Positions 50,403 through 59,776 are shown, numbered from the stretch's first letter. The stretch is DNA of 64,000 bases from Streptomyces caelestis (GCF_014205255.1 NZ_JACHNE010000001.1:6076001-6140000), one strand, 5' to 3'. Numbers and translations are program-made. Notes: generated from the letters alone by a model not told the origin.

Positions 50403-50987
50403 ATGGGTACCACCGCCGAGACCCCGCGCCGGATCACGATGACGCCCGCGGCCCGTCGCGCCCTGGACGCGGCCGCCCGGCTGTTCTACGAGCGCGGCAT
50501 CCACGCCGTCGGAGTCGACCTCATCGCCGCCGAGGCCGGGGTCACGAAGAAGACCCTCTACGACCGGTTCGGCTCCAAGGAGCAGATCGTCGTGGAGTAC
50601 CTCGCGGACCGCGACGAGCGCTGGCGGGCCTTCCTGGCCGAACGCCTCGACGCGGCCCGGCCGGAGCCGGGGGAGCGAGTCCTGGCGGTCTTCGACGCCT
50701 CGCGCGCGTGGGCCGCCGAGCTCAGCCCCAAGGGGTGCAGCATGGTCAACGCCCACGCGGAGATCAGCGACCCCGCCCACCCGGCCCACCCGGTCATCAC
50801 CGGGCAGAAGCAGTGGATGCTCGCCCTCTTCACCCGCCTCGCTTCGGACATCGCCCCCGAGCGGGCCGACGCCCTGGCCCGGGCGCTGATGCTGCTGCAC
50901 GAGGGCGCGCTCGTCGCGCACGGCCTGGGCATCTTCCCGGACGCCGTCGCCCACGCCCGCGAACAGGCACGCGCGCTCCTCGCGTAG
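50403..50987 (+). CDS. TetR-family transcriptional regulator (of the EamA gene)
   Basis: 194 residues from ATG 50403, only 8 bases after an operator copy, so the transcript is likely leaderless or nearly so. The helix-turn-helix is LDAAARLFYERGIHAVGVDL, then IAAEAGVTKKTLYDRFGSKE. The C-terminal domain resembles TetR_C of the YcdC/KstR2-like groups (GCSMVNAHAEISDPAHPAHP). Autoregulation and repression of the divergent transporter are inferred from the paired 14-bp sites. Confidence 0.93.
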   Translation: MGTTAETPRRITMTPAARRALDAAARLFYERGIHAVGVDLIAAEAGVTKKTLYDRFGSKEQIVVEYLADRDERWRAFLAERLDAARPEPGERVLAVFDASRAWAAELSPKGCSMVNAHAEISDPAHPAHPVITGQKQWMLALFTRLASDIAPERADALARALMLLHEGALVAHGLGIFPDAVAHAREQARALLA

Positions 50988-51026
50988 CGGACAGCACCTG
51001 TCCTACTCGCTCCCTACGGTGGTGTC

Positions 51027-51599
51027 ATGACCGACTCCGGAGACCCGCTCTTCTTCGCGACCGCCGCCGACCTTGACTCCTGGCTGACGGCGCACCCCGG
51101 CCCGCATCCCGGCCTCTGGGTCAAGGTCGCCAAGAAGGGGTCGGGCATCCCCTCCGTCAGCGCCGCCGACGTCAACGACGTGGCGCTGTGCCACGGGTGG
51201 ATCACCGGGCAGCGCAAGGGACTCGACGCGTCGTCCTACCTCCAGAGGATCACCCCGCGGCGCTCCGGCAGTCTCTGGTCCATGGTCAACGTCCGGCGGG
51301 TCGAGGAGCTGGCCGCCGCCGGGCGGATGCGGCCCGGCGGACTCGCGGAGGTGACGGCGGCGCGGGCGGACGGACGGTGGGAGGCGGCGTACGCGTCCCA
51401 GCAGGAGGCCGAGGTCCCGGAGGACCTCGCGGCGGCACTGGAGCGCAGCCCGCGGGCCGCGGCGGCCTTCGAGGCGCTCGGACGGACGGACCGGTACCTG
51501 GCGATGCTCGGCGTGCTGCGCGCCCGGACCCCGCGGAGCCGGGCGGCGCAGGTCGCGGCGGCGATCGCCAGGCTGGAGGCCGGCCGGAAGGGCCGATAG
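51027..51599 (+). CDS. YdeI/OmpD-associated family protein
   Basis: 190 residues from ATG 51027. The start (FFATAADLDSWLTAHPGPHP, then GLWVKVAKKGSG) and DVALCHGWITGQRKGLDASS, YLQRITPRRSGSLWSMVNVR are the signature of this family, described as bacteriocin-protection or OmpD-associated, with a C-terminal domain of YdeI type (ALGRTDRYLAMLGVLRARTP). The biochemical function is unknown; it is cytosolic. It is downstream of the TetR gene by 39 bases and may share its transcript. Confidence 0.88.
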   Translation: MTDSGDPLFFATAADLDSWLTAHPGPHPGLWVKVAKKGSGIPSVSAADVNDVALCHGWITGQRKGLDASSYLQRITPRRSGSLWSMVNVRRVEELAAAGRMRPGGLAEVTAARADGRWEAAYASQQEAEVPEDLAAALERSPRAAAAFEALGRTDRYLAMLGVLRARTPRSRAAQVAAAIARLEAGRKGR

Positions 51600-51680
51600 G
51601 ACCCCATATGACTCCTACGGGACCCCCAGAGGCCCCCCAGGACCCCCGGGGGGATCCCATGGACCCCGATGAGACGGGGA

Positions 51681-51710
51681 CGGGCCCGGCGCCGTACGGC
51701 ACCGGGCCCG
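51681..51710. terminator. Convergent terminator before the trypsin gene
   Basis: CGGGCCCGG (51681-51689) / CCGGGCCCG (51702-51710), with GCCGT/ACGGC inside, gives a nearly perfect long stem. It lies between the convergent YdeI-like and trypsin genes. Confidence 0.8.
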
Positions 51711-51726
51711 CAAGCTGTGGGGCGGG

Positions 51727-52512
51727 TCAGAGTGTCGACGCCGCCGAGGCGATGGCGGAGGCGAACGTCGAGACCTCCGTGTAGACGCCGGGGGCCTCGG
51801 GCCGGGCGCAGCCCTCACCCCAACTGACGATGCCGACCTGGATCCAGGCGCCGGCGTTGTCCTTGCGGAACATGGGGCCGCCGGAGTCGCCCTGGCAGGT
51901 GTCGACACCGCCCGCGTCGAAGCCGGCGCAGATCTCCTCGTTCGCGACGAGGCCGCTGTAGAGGCCGCCGTAGGCCTTGCAGGCGGCGTCGCCGACGAAC
52001 GGCACGGTCGCCTTCAGCAGGTAGCGCTGCTGGGAACCGCCCTCGCGGTTCGCGCCCCAGCCCGCGACGGTGAAGTCGCCGGTGTTGTGCTGCGCGGTGG
52101 TGGCGATCTTCAGGGTCGGCAGGTTGATGGGCTGGGCGAGCTTGATCAGCGCCCAGTCCTTGCCGGTGCCGTTGTAGCCGGGCGCGCGGAGCACCTTGGT
52201 GGAGCGGACCTGGATCCGGCCGCTGGTGGACTGGAGGTCGACGACCCCCGCGGTGGCGGTGATGCCGGTGTTGTTGCCGGAACCGCCCACGCAGTGCGCG
52301 GCCGTGAGCACGATCTGCTGGGTGTAGAGCGCGCCGCCGCAGCCCATGGAGAGCCGGACCATGAACGGGAACTCGCCCTGCGCGGCCCGCGTCCCGCCGA
52401 CGACGGGCGACGGGGCGGCCTGCGCGGCGGAGACGGGCTGGAGGCTGGCGATCGCGAGCGCGGCGGCCCCGAGGGCCGCGCATCTCTTGAGGGCGGTGAG
52501 GAGTCTCTTCAA
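51727..52512 (-). CDS. Secreted trypsin-like serine protease (S. griseus trypsin type)
   Basis: 261 residues if it starts at TTG 52512, with GGAAGG about 9 bases upstream; the region resembles the S. griseus trypsin precursor from its first residues. Sec signal peptide, then the mature start VVGGTRAAQGEFPFMVRLSM. The catalytic triad is His in LTAAHCV, Asp in GKDWALIKLAQ and Ser in GDSGGP. The specificity Asp six residues before that Ser (DTCQGDSGGP) marks true trypsin, cutting after Lys or Arg. Three disulfides are evident. The short pro-peptide region suggests activation by another protease. It has a single-gene unit and an unrelated upstream region. Confidence 0.93.
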   Translation of the reverse strand: MKRLLTALKRCAALGAAALAIASLQPVSAAQAAPSPVVGGTRAAQGEFPFMVRLSMGCGGALYTQQIVLTAAHCVGGSGNNTGITATAGVVDLQSTSGRIQVRSTKVLRAPGYNGTGKDWALIKLAQPINLPTLKIATTAQHNTGDFTVAGWGANREGGSQQRYLLKATVPFVGDAACKAYGGLYSGLVANEEICAGFDAGGVDTCQGDSGGPMFRKDNAGAWIQVGIVSWGEGCARPEAPGVYTEVSTFASAIASAASTL

Positions 52513-52729
52513 CGTGATGCCTTCCGTGGGGGTTGACTGGGGAGGGTGCAACCGAAGCATCAAATTGACGGGCGCATGACAGCAGCAAGGCAAAAAGAAA
52601 GGTCCATGTGCTGGCATGGACTGGTCAAGAATCTGCTGCTGGATTATGAGAACGCCGCCGGTCCGTCCACAAGGGGTGCGATTCGGCCAGACCGGCCCGG
52701 CGGTACGCCGCCGGGCCGGCCGCGCGGGC

Positions 52730-53329
52730 TCACGCGTTCCTGATCGCCGAGATGTCGAAGCTGAGCCTGATCTTGTCGGAGACCAGGACACCGCCGGTCT
52801 CCAGGGCGGCGTTCCAGGTCAGGCCCCACGCGGAGCGCAGGATCTCCGCCTTGCCCTCGAAGCCGACGCGCTCGTTGCCGAAGGGGTCCTTCGCCGCGCC
52901 GTTGAACTCGAGGTCGATGGTGAGGGGGCGGGTCGTGCCGAGGATCGTCAGGTCGCCGGTGATGCGGTAGTCGTCGCCGCCGAGGGCTTCCGCCTTCGTG
53001 GAGCGGAACGTCATCGTCGGGAACTCGTCCGCCTTGAAGAAGTCCGCGCTCTTGAGGTGCCCGTCGCGGTCGGCGTTGCCCGTCTCGATGCTGTCCATCA
53101 CGACGTCCAGGGAGGCCGTGGACCGCGACGGGTCGGTGCCGTCGAGGTGGAGCGCGCCCGTGAAGTCCTGGAAGCCGCCCTTGACGTTGGTGACCATGGC
53201 GTGCCGGGCGACGAAGCCGATCGTCGAGTGCGCGGGGTCGATCGTGTAGTCGCCGGTCAGGGCGGCCAGGTCCGGGGTCACGGCGCCGGTCGTGACGGTC
53301 TCGATGTCGTTGCGGCTGAAGATGCTCAT
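52730..53329 (-). CDS. YceI-family lipocalin-like protein
   Basis: 199 residues from ATG 53329. GDYTIDPAHSTIGFVARHAM is the family signature; GGFQDFTGALHLDG, DEFPTMTFRSTKAEAL, YRITGDLTILGTTRPLTIDL and AKDPFGNERVGFEG complete the beta-barrel that binds polyprenoid or other amphipathic ligands. There is no signal peptide, so it is cytosolic, as usual for the actinobacterial members. A long inverted repeat lies upstream (53350-53414). In relatives a MarR-type regulator is often adjacent, but none is present here. Confidence 0.93.
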   Translation of the reverse strand: MSIFSRNDIETVTTGAVTPDLAALTGDYTIDPAHSTIGFVARHAMVTNVKGGFQDFTGALHLDGTDPSRSTASLDVVMDSIETGNADRDGHLKSADFFKADEFPTMTFRSTKAEALGGDDYRITGDLTILGTTRPLTIDLEFNGAAKDPFGNERVGFEGKAEILRSAWGLTWNAALETGGVLVSDKIRLSFDISAIRNA

Positions 53330-53349
53330 GATGTACGCCTCCTGCGATG

Positions 53350-53414
53350 AATGTTGAACGTTTAACTATGTAACGCGGCCCACCGTAGACCTATTCCGTT
53401 CAACGTTCAACATT
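53350..53414. promoter_or_regulatory. Likely MarR-type operator upstream of yceI
   Basis: Perfect 12-bp inverted repeats AATGTTGAACGT (53350-53361) and ACGTTCAACATT (53403-53414), separated by 41 bases. Each arm extends to a nearly palindromic TTGAACGTTTAA-like site. The AT-rich arms stand out from the background and flank the expected promoter of the YceI gene, so a dimeric regulator probably binds both. Confidence 0.65.
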
Positions 53415-54071
53415 ATTCGGGGCGTGTCGCGATTGCGTCCGCGGCGCGAGTGGCCTGGCCGAGCTGCTGCGCAGCGGCACCTCGGGCGGCCATGTGAAGG
53501 GCCGGGCGCGTTTCGCGGAGAGCGCCGCCCGCCTCCCGGAACGACCGCCCGCACCGGCCGGCCGTGGTCGGCCAACTGCCGGCGCGGGTTGTGGGCCTGG
53601 TCGAACCATCTCCGTACCGGGGCACGGGGTCATCGCCGTGAAGTGCACGATCTGCGGCGCCGCCGGTGCGAACTCCCGTACCACCCGGGAGGGTTCCTCG
53701 TCCCAGGACGGATCCACGATCAGGTTGACGGCGACCTTGACGCCGAGGCGGCGGGCTGTCCGGAGGGCACGGACGTGCTCGTCGGTGGCGCAGCAGGACG
53801 TCGCTGCGGATCTCCAGGTAGTAGCGCTTGCGGATGCCGCGCCGCTCCACCCCCGAGGCGATGGCGTCCCCGTGCTCGGGCCGGATGAAGGCCACGTCGT
53901 CGACGAAGGCGAGGCCCACGCCCGCGCCTCGTGACCGGCCTCGCGGGCCGCGCCCGCCACCCGTTCGAGGCCCAGGGGCTCCAGCCGCAGGAAGGTCTCG
54001 GAGTGCGTCAGGGCGCTGGGATGGGCGAGCAGCACACGCACGGTCACCTCGTCATGGGCCGCACGGGATAC
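53413..54071 (-). pseudogene. Remnant of a B12-binding radical SAM protein (HpnR-like)
   Basis: One frame gives VRVLLAHPSALTHSETFLRL, EPLGLERVAGAAREAGHEAR, the start of a cobalamin-binding domain. Another frame gives FVDDVAFIRPEHGDAIASGV, ERRGIRKRYYLEIRSDVLLR. The first frame resumes with RRLGVKVAVNLIVDPSWDEE and EFAPAAPQIVHFTAMTPCPG. The order matches hopanoid C-3 methylase-type radical SAM proteins, but the cysteine-cluster core is deleted and two frameshifts are present. It is not functional. It occupies most of 53415-54100; the rest of the gap up to the SDR (54402) has nothing I can identify. Confidence 0.75.
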
Positions 54072-54401
54072 GGGCGCCCCCTTCGTAAACCGGCGCGGCC
54101 GGCCCGGGTGCCGCCCATACCGCCGCCTGGCGGCACCCGGCGGCACGCAGGGGTGGTCCTGTCACATCCCTTGCGCGGGGGCCCGGCCCACAGACCGCCC
54201 ACGGCACGGCGCCCGCCGGACCGGGTGAGCCAGGACCGCCGGAACGGCCTCAGCACTGGCGCGGGACCCCGCAGTCGCGGTGTCCTGGAAGACAAGGTTC
54301 CGTTTCAAGGGACCGGCATGGACGCAGACGGGGTTCCGTTCCCCGGGAACCACGGAGACAGCCGAGACCACGGCGGACGGACAGCGCAGGGAGACCGACC
54401 G

Positions 54402-55253
54402 ATGACACTCACCGGCTCCGGCTCGGCCCACGACCCACCGGCGGGCGCCGCCCCACGCCGTCCCGCGGCCCCCTCCCCGGCGGCCGAGCACGGGCCGCCG
54501 CGGCGGCTGGACCGACGCGTGGCCCTCGTCACCGGGGCCTCCTCGGGCATCGGGGCGGCCACGGCCCGGCGGTTCGCCATGGACGGCTGGCAGCTGCTCC
54601 TCAACGGCCGTGACCGGCACCGCCTGGAGCAGACGGCGTCCGGCACCTCGGCCGTCGTGCTGCCCGCCGACCTCGCCGCCCCGGACGGTCCGCGCCTGCT
54701 GGCCCAGTCCGCGCTGCACACGACCGGCCGGGTCGACGTCCTGGTCGCCGGGGCGGGCATCGGCTGGGCGGGCCCGTTCGCCGCCATGCCGCACACCGAC
54801 ATCGACCGCGTGCTGGCCCTGGACCTCAACGCCACGCTCCACCTCGTGCGTGAGGTGCTCCCCTCCATGATCGCGGCCGGGCGGGGCCGGGTGGTGCTGC
54901 TCGGCTCGATCGCGGGCCGCGTGGGGGTACGCGAGGAAGCGGTGTACTCCGCCGCGAAGGCCGCTCTGGCCGCCTTCGCCGAGGCGCTGCGCCAGGAACT
55001 GCGCGGCACGGGCGTGGGCGTGACCTTCGTGGTGGCCTGTCCCGTCGACACGGCCTTCTCCGCCCGCCGCGGCAGGCCCTACGACCGCCCCCACTCCCGG
55101 AAGATCTCCCCCGGCTGCGTCGCCGGCGCCGTCTGGGAGGCCGTACGCGAGGACCGCGACCAGGTGTACGTCCCCGCCTGGCTGGCCCTCCCGGACCGCC
55201 TCCGCACCCTGGCCCCGAGGGTGTTCGGACACCTGCTGAACCGCTTCGGCTGA
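54402..55253 (+). CDS. Short-chain dehydrogenase/reductase
   Basis: 283 residues from ATG 54402 (AGGGAGACC upstream). After an Ala/Pro-rich N-terminal ~35 residues comes the classical SDR fold: VALVTGASSGIGAATARRFA (cofactor motif TGxxxGIG), VLVAGAGIGWAG (NAG-like) and LLGSIAGRVGVREEAVYSAA followed by KAAL, i.e. catalytic Ser, Tyr and Lys of the YxxxK motif. NADPH is likely. The C-terminal Arg/Pro region ends RLRTLAPRVFGHLLNRFG. The substrate is unknown. It is a single gene. Confidence 0.92.
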   Translation: MTLTGSGSAHDPPAGAAPRRPAAPSPAAEHGPPRRLDRRVALVTGASSGIGAATARRFAMDGWQLLLNGRDRHRLEQTASGTSAVVLPADLAAPDGPRLLAQSALHTTGRVDVLVAGAGIGWAGPFAAMPHTDIDRVLALDLNATLHLVREVLPSMIAAGRGRVVLLGSIAGRVGVREEAVYSAAKAALAAFAEALRQELRGTGVGVTFVVACPVDTAFSARRGRPYDRPHSRKISPGCVAGAVWEAVREDRDQVYVPAWLALPDRLRTLAPRVFGHLLNRFG

Positions 55254-55340
55254 CCCGGCCTCGTACTCCGGGCCGTTCCGCCGTTCCGGTCACTCCGGCC
55301 GGATCCTTTCGTTCAGGTGACCGCCTCCCCGTGGTAGGGC

Positions 55341-57734
55341 ATGGGCATGACTCCCCAGCGCCGCGTCTCCTTCCGCCGTACGGCCAAGGCGTCCGCCCCC
55401 CGCCCCGGCCGCCGCGCCCTGTTGCTCGCCGCCGCGGCCCTGGCGGCGACCGGCGGCACGACGCCGGGGCCGGTGGCGCGGACGCGGGACGCCGACGCCC
55501 AGGACCCCGGCGCCGACCCGTACGAGACCCTCCGCCGGCGCTGGCTCGGCATCGCTCTCGGCACCGGCTACGACCCGGCCGCGCCGCCGTACGCCTCCCG
55601 CCTCGCGGAGACCGGCGAACTCGCCCGCGCCCTGCACTCCACCATGGCCCCGGCGGCGGGCTCCCTCTGGCCCGGCCACCCCTTCGACCCGCCGGCCGGC
55701 ATCACCCTGAGCTACGGCCGCCTGTGGACCATGGCCCAGGCCTACGTCCAGCAGGGCACCGGCTCGACCGCCGACCCCGACCTCCTCGCCGGCATCCTGC
55801 GCGGCCTCGACCACCTCTCCGCCACCGTCTACCACCCCGCCACCACCCGCTACGGCAACTGGTGGGAATGGCAGATCGGCAGCCCCCGCCTGCTCACCGA
55901 CATCACGGCCGCCCTGTACGAGCAGCTGGGCGGCACCCGCGTCACCGCGGCCTGCGCCGCCGTCGACCACTTCGTCCCCGACTCGGCCCTCGGCGACTAC
56001 TCCGGCACGTCCACCGGCGCCAACCGCGTCGACCTGTGCCGCTCCGTCGCCCTGCGCGGCATCCTCGGCCGCGACCCGGCCAAGATCTCCCTCGCCCGCG
56101 ACGCGCTCTCCCCGGTCTTCCCGTACGTCACCCGGGGCGACGGCCTCTACGCCGACGGCTCCTTCGTGCAGCACACCTGGGTCGCCTACTCGGGCACGTA
56201 CGGCCAGGTCATGCTCGACGGCCTCGGCCGCCTCTTCGCCCTGCTCGCCGGATCCGACTGGGAGGTCACCGACCCCAACCGGCAGACCGTCCTCGACAGC
56301 GTCGAGCACGCCTACGCACCGCTCATCCACGACGGCCTGGTCATGGACAGCGTCAACGGCCGGGCCATCAGCCGCGGTCGCCTCACCGCCGACGACCGCG
56401 AGGTCATGCGCAGCGACCACTTCCACGGCCAGCAGCTCATCGCGGCCATCGCCCTCCTCGCGGCCGCCGCGAGCCCGGCGGAACGAGACCGCTGGCACGC
56501 CCGTATCAAGGGCTGGATCGAACGGGACACGGTCACCCCGGTCCTGACGGCACGCCAGTTCGGCGTCGCCGACCTGGCCCGGCTGCACGCGATCACGGCC
56601 TCGCCCCTCCCGGCCGCACCCGAGCCGACCGGCCACCGCCTCTTCGCCGCCATGGACCGCGCCGTCCACCGCCGCCCCGCCTTCACCGTGAACATCGCCA
56701 TGGCCAGCGACCGCATCGCGCACTACGAGTGCGGCAACGGCGAGAACCCACGCGGCTGGCACACCGGCGCCGGCATGGTGAGCTGGTGGGCCGGCGCGAG
56801 CGACCAGTACACGGACTGGTACTGGCCGACCGTCGACTGGTACCGCCTGCCCGGCACCACCGTCTCCACCAAGCGCCTCGCCGACCGGGAAGGCGGCGAG
56901 TGGGGCACGGCCCGCCCGGACGCGCGCTGGGTCGGCGGCACCACCGACGGGGAGTACGCGGCGCTCGGCCAGCACCTCAAGGGCCTCGGCTCCACCCTCC
57001 AGGCCCGCAAGTCCTGGTTCTGCGTCGCGGACGCGGTGATCTGCCTGGGTGCCGGGATCAGCTGCGCCGACGGCGTCCCGGTGGAGACGGTCGTCGACAA
57101 CCGCAACCTCGGCGAATCCGGCACCCAGACCTTCGTACGGGGCCCGGGCTGGGCCCATCTGGAGGACCACGGCGGCTGGGTGCTGCTCGACGGCGAGCCG
57201 ACAGCGCTGCGCGAGGACCGCACCGGAGCCTGGTCCGACATCAACACCGGCAGCACGCCGGAGCGGCGCACCCGCCGCTGGCAGACCCTCTGGCTCGACC
57301 ACGGCACCGACCCCGAGGACGCCACCTACGGCTACCTCCTCATGCCCGGCGCGTCCCGCCGCGCGGTCGCGCGCCGCGCCGCCGACCGGCACTGGATGTC
57401 GGTCCTCGCCAACGACGCCGGCCGCCAGGGGGTCAGCGTGCCCTCCCTCGGCCTCACGGCCGCGAACTTCTGGCAGGCCGGCACGGCGGGCCCGCTCACC
57501 GCCTCCGCCGGCGCCGGCGTGCTGACCGTCCGCCGGGGCCGTACCGCTACCCTCTGCGTGAGCGAACCGCCCCGCACGGGTGAACCACTGGAGATCATCT
57601 GGAACCGCCCGGTCCGCCGGGTCGGCCACGCCGACGAGACGGTCGAAGTACTCTCCACAGGCCGCCGACTGCGCGTGCGCGTCACTCCGGGGGAGGCATG
57701 CGCCACCCACGTCTGTGAGATGACTCTCGGCTGA
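55341..57734 (+). CDS. Polysaccharide lyase family 8 (hyaluronate/chondroitin/xanthan lyase-like)
   Basis: 797 residues. The N-terminus has a twin-arginine-like stretch and a hydrophobic segment (RRALLLAAAALAATGG), so it is probably secreted. Residues ~60-390 form the alpha/alpha toroid. The catalytic Asn lies in YGNWWEWQIGSPRLLTDI, and His and Tyr in LYADGSFVQHTWVAYSGTYG, all conserved. The later part is the beta-sandwich (MASDRIAHYECGNGENPRGW; YGYLLMPGASR). PL8 enzymes cleave uronic-acid polymers by beta-elimination. ATG 55341 is used, with a second ATG two codons in. It is a single gene downstream of the SDR. Confidence 0.9.
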   Translation: MGMTPQRRVSFRRTAKASAPRPGRRALLLAAAALAATGGTTPGPVARTRDADAQDPGADPYETLRRRWLGIALGTGYDPAAPPYASRLAETGELARALHSTMAPAAGSLWPGHPFDPPAGITLSYGRLWTMAQAYVQQGTGSTADPDLLAGILRGLDHLSATVYHPATTRYGNWWEWQIGSPRLLTDITAALYEQLGGTRVTAACAAVDHFVPDSALGDYSGTSTGANRVDLCRSVALRGILGRDPAKISLARDALSPVFPYVTRGDGLYADGSFVQHTWVAYSGTYGQVMLDGLGRLFALLAGSDWEVTDPNRQTVLDSVEHAYAPLIHDGLVMDSVNGRAISRGRLTADDREVMRSDHFHGQQLIAAIALLAAAASPAERDRWHARIKGWIERDTVTPVLTARQFGVADLARLHAITASPLPAAPEPTGHRLFAAMDRAVHRRPAFTVNIAMASDRIAHYECGNGENPRGWHTGAGMVSWWAGASDQYTDWYWPTVDWYRLPGTTVSTKRLADREGGEWGTARPDARWVGGTTDGEYAALGQHLKGLGSTLQARKSWFCVADAVICLGAGISCADGVPVETVVDNRNLGESGTQTFVRGPGWAHLEDHGGWVLLDGEPTALREDRTGAWSDINTGSTPERRTRRWQTLWLDHGTDPEDATYGYLLMPGASRRAVARRAADRHWMSVLANDAGRQGVSVPSLGLTAANFWQAGTAGPLTASAGAGVLTVRRGRTATLCVSEPPRTGEPLEIIWNRPVRRVGHADETVEVLSTGRRLRVRVTPGEACATHVCEMTLG

Positions 57735-57888
57735 CGGCTTTGTGCGACCTCTACAAGCCACACGCCCCCTGAGCAGTCAGAATGGCTGCACCGCGCCATG
57801 GTTCTGTTCAGGGGTACCAGGAAAACACGCCGGAGACTGTGAGGAGTCGACGGCCCGTAATCCTCGGTCGGCTTCGTAAGGTCACTAC

Positions 57889-59472
57889 ATGACCGTTTTG
57901 GATGAGGCGCCGGGTGAGCCGACCGACGCGCGCGGACGCGTGGCCGAACTGCACGAGATCCGTGCGCAGGCGGTGGCCGGACCGAGCGAGAAGGCGACCA
58001 AGGCGCAGCACGCCAAGGGCAAGCTGACCGCGCGGGAGCGCATCGAACTTCTCCTCGACCCGGATTCCTTCCGCGAGGTCGAGCAACTGCGCCGGCACCG
58101 GGCCACGGGCTTCGGCCTGGAGGGCAAGAAGCCGTACACCGACGGTGTGATCACGGGCTGGGGCACGGTGGAGGGCCGGACGGTCTTCGTCTACGCCCAC
58201 GACTTCCGCATCTTCGGCGGCGCGCTGGGCGAGGCCCACGCCACGAAGATCCACAAGATCATGGACATGGCCATCGCGGCCGGTGCCCCGCTGGTGTCGC
58301 TGAACGACGGCGCGGGCGCCCGTATCCAGGAGGGCGTCTCGGCGCTCGCGGGCTACGGCGGCATCTTCCAGCGCAACACCAGGGCGAGCGGGGTCATCCC
58401 GCAGATCTCGGTGATGCTCGGCCCCTGCGCGGGCGGCGCGGCCTACAGCCCGGCCCTCACCGACTTCGTCTTCATGGTCCGCGAGACCTCGCAGATGTTC
58501 ATCACCGGCCCGGACGTCGTCAAGGCGGTCACCGGCGAGGAGATCACACAGAACGGCCTCGGCGGCGCGGACGTCCACGCCGAGACGAGCGGCGTCTGCC
58601 ACTTCGCCTACGACGACGAAGAGACGTGCATCGCCGAGGTCCGCTACCTCCTGTCCCTCCTCCCGCAGAACAACCGCGAGAACCCGCCCCGCGCCGAGTC
58701 GGCGGACCCCGCCGACCGCCGCAGCGACGTCCTCCTCGACCTGGTCCCGGCGGACGGCAACCGGCCGTACGACATGGCCAAGGTCATCGAGGAGATCGTC
58801 GACGACGGCGACTACCTGGAGGTCCACGAGCGCTGGGCCCGCAACATCATCTGCGCGCTGGGCCGGATGGACGGCCAGGTCGTCGGCATCATCGCCAACC
58901 AGCCGCAGGTGCTCGCCGGTGTCCTGGACATCGAGGCCTCCGAGAAGGCGGCCCGCTTCGTCCAGATGTGCGACGCCTTCAACATCCCGATCGTCACTCT
59001 TCTGGACGTCCCCGGCTTCCTCCCGGGCGTCGACCAGGAGCACGGTGGCATCATCCGCCACGGCGCGAAGCTCCTCTACGCCTACTGCAACGCGACCGTG
59101 CCGAGGATCTCGCTGATCCTGCGCAAGGCCTACGGAGGTGCGTACATCGTCATGGACAGCCAGTCCATCGGTGCCGACCTCACCTACGCCTGGCCGACCA
59201 ACGAGATCGCCGTCATGGGCGCGGAGGGCGCGGCCAACGTCATCTTCCGCCGCCAGATCGCCGAGGCCGAGGACCCCGAGGCCATGCGGGCCCGCATGGT
59301 CAAGGAGTACAAGTCCGAGCTGATGCACCCCTACTACGCCGCGGAGCGCGGCCTGGTCGACGACGTCATCGACCCCGCGGAAACCCGCGAGGTGCTGATC
59401 AAGTCCCTCGCGATGCTCCAGACCAAGCACGCCGACCTGCCCTCCCGCAAGCACGGCAACCCTCCGCAGTAA
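57889..59472 (+). CDS. accB: Acyl-CoA carboxylase beta (carboxyltransferase) subunit
   Basis: 527 residues from ATG 57889. Both halves of a carboxyltransferase are intact: the N-terminal GGALGEAHATKIHKIMDMAI, GAPLVSLNDGAGARIQEGVS and GPCAGGAAYSPALTDFVFMV, with the oxyanion Gly-Gly, and the C-terminal VTLLDVPGFLPGVDQEHGGI and SLILRKAYGGAYIVMDSQSI. It transfers CO2 from biotin to acetyl- or propionyl-CoA, giving malonyl- or methylmalonyl-CoA for fatty acids and polyketides. In S. coelicolor the gene paired with accE at this position is named accB. The small epsilon gene follows 57 bases later. Confidence 0.95.
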   Translation: MTVLDEAPGEPTDARGRVAELHEIRAQAVAGPSEKATKAQHAKGKLTARERIELLLDPDSFREVEQLRRHRATGFGLEGKKPYTDGVITGWGTVEGRTVFVYAHDFRIFGGALGEAHATKIHKIMDMAIAAGAPLVSLNDGAGARIQEGVSALAGYGGIFQRNTRASGVIPQISVMLGPCAGGAAYSPALTDFVFMVRETSQMFITGPDVVKAVTGEEITQNGLGGADVHAETSGVCHFAYDDEETCIAEVRYLLSLLPQNNRENPPRAESADPADRRSDVLLDLVPADGNRPYDMAKVIEEIVDDGDYLEVHERWARNIICALGRMDGQVVGIIANQPQVLAGVLDIEASEKAARFVQMCDAFNIPIVTLLDVPGFLPGVDQEHGGIIRHGAKLLYAYCNATVPRISLILRKAYGGAYIVMDSQSIGADLTYAWPTNEIAVMGAEGAANVIFRRQIAEAEDPEAMRARMVKEYKSELMHPYYAAERGLVDDVIDPAETREVLIKSLAMLQTKHADLPSRKHGNPPQ

Positions 59473-59529
59473 TCCGGCGGACCCATCGCGGCAACCCCGC
59501 GGACCTCTCTCTCACGGAGACTGACACCC

Positions 59530-59724
59530 ATGGACACCCCTGACATCCGCGTCGAGAAGGGCCACGCCGAGCCCGAGGAAGTCGCCGCCATCACGGCGAT
59601 CCTCCTGGCCCGCGCCGCCGCCCGCCCCACCGACCCGACGCCGGCCCACCGCGGCCGCGTCAAGGCAGGCTGGCGCCGCCTGGAGCGGGAGCCCGGCTTC
59701 AGGGCACCGCACAGCTGGCGCTGA
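59530..59724 (+). CDS. accE: Acyl-CoA carboxylase epsilon subunit
   Basis: 64 residues from ATG 59530 (CTCACGGAGACTGACACCC upstream). It matches the small actinobacterial epsilon subunit: IRVEKGHAEPEEVAAITAIL, LARAAA, and the end GWRRLEREPGFRAPHSWR. It stabilises and activates the alpha-beta carboxylase. It lies directly after accB and before a terminator, forming a two-gene operon; the biotinylated alpha subunit is encoded elsewhere. Confidence 0.93.
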   Translation: MDTPDIRVEKGHAEPEEVAAITAILLARAAARPTDPTPAHRGRVKAGWRRLEREPGFRAPHSWR

Positions 59725-59740
59725 GGCCGCCGAGCGCTTC

Positions 59741-59773
59741 ACCGCCCCGTTCTCCTCCGGAGGACGGGGCGGT
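59741..59773. terminator. Terminator after accE
   Basis: A perfect ACCGCCCCGT (59741-59750) / ACGGGGCGGT (59764-59773) stem with CTCC/GGAG inside the loop. It also overlaps the end of the decayed sortase on the other strand. Confidence 0.88.
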
Positions 59774-59776
59774 GGC

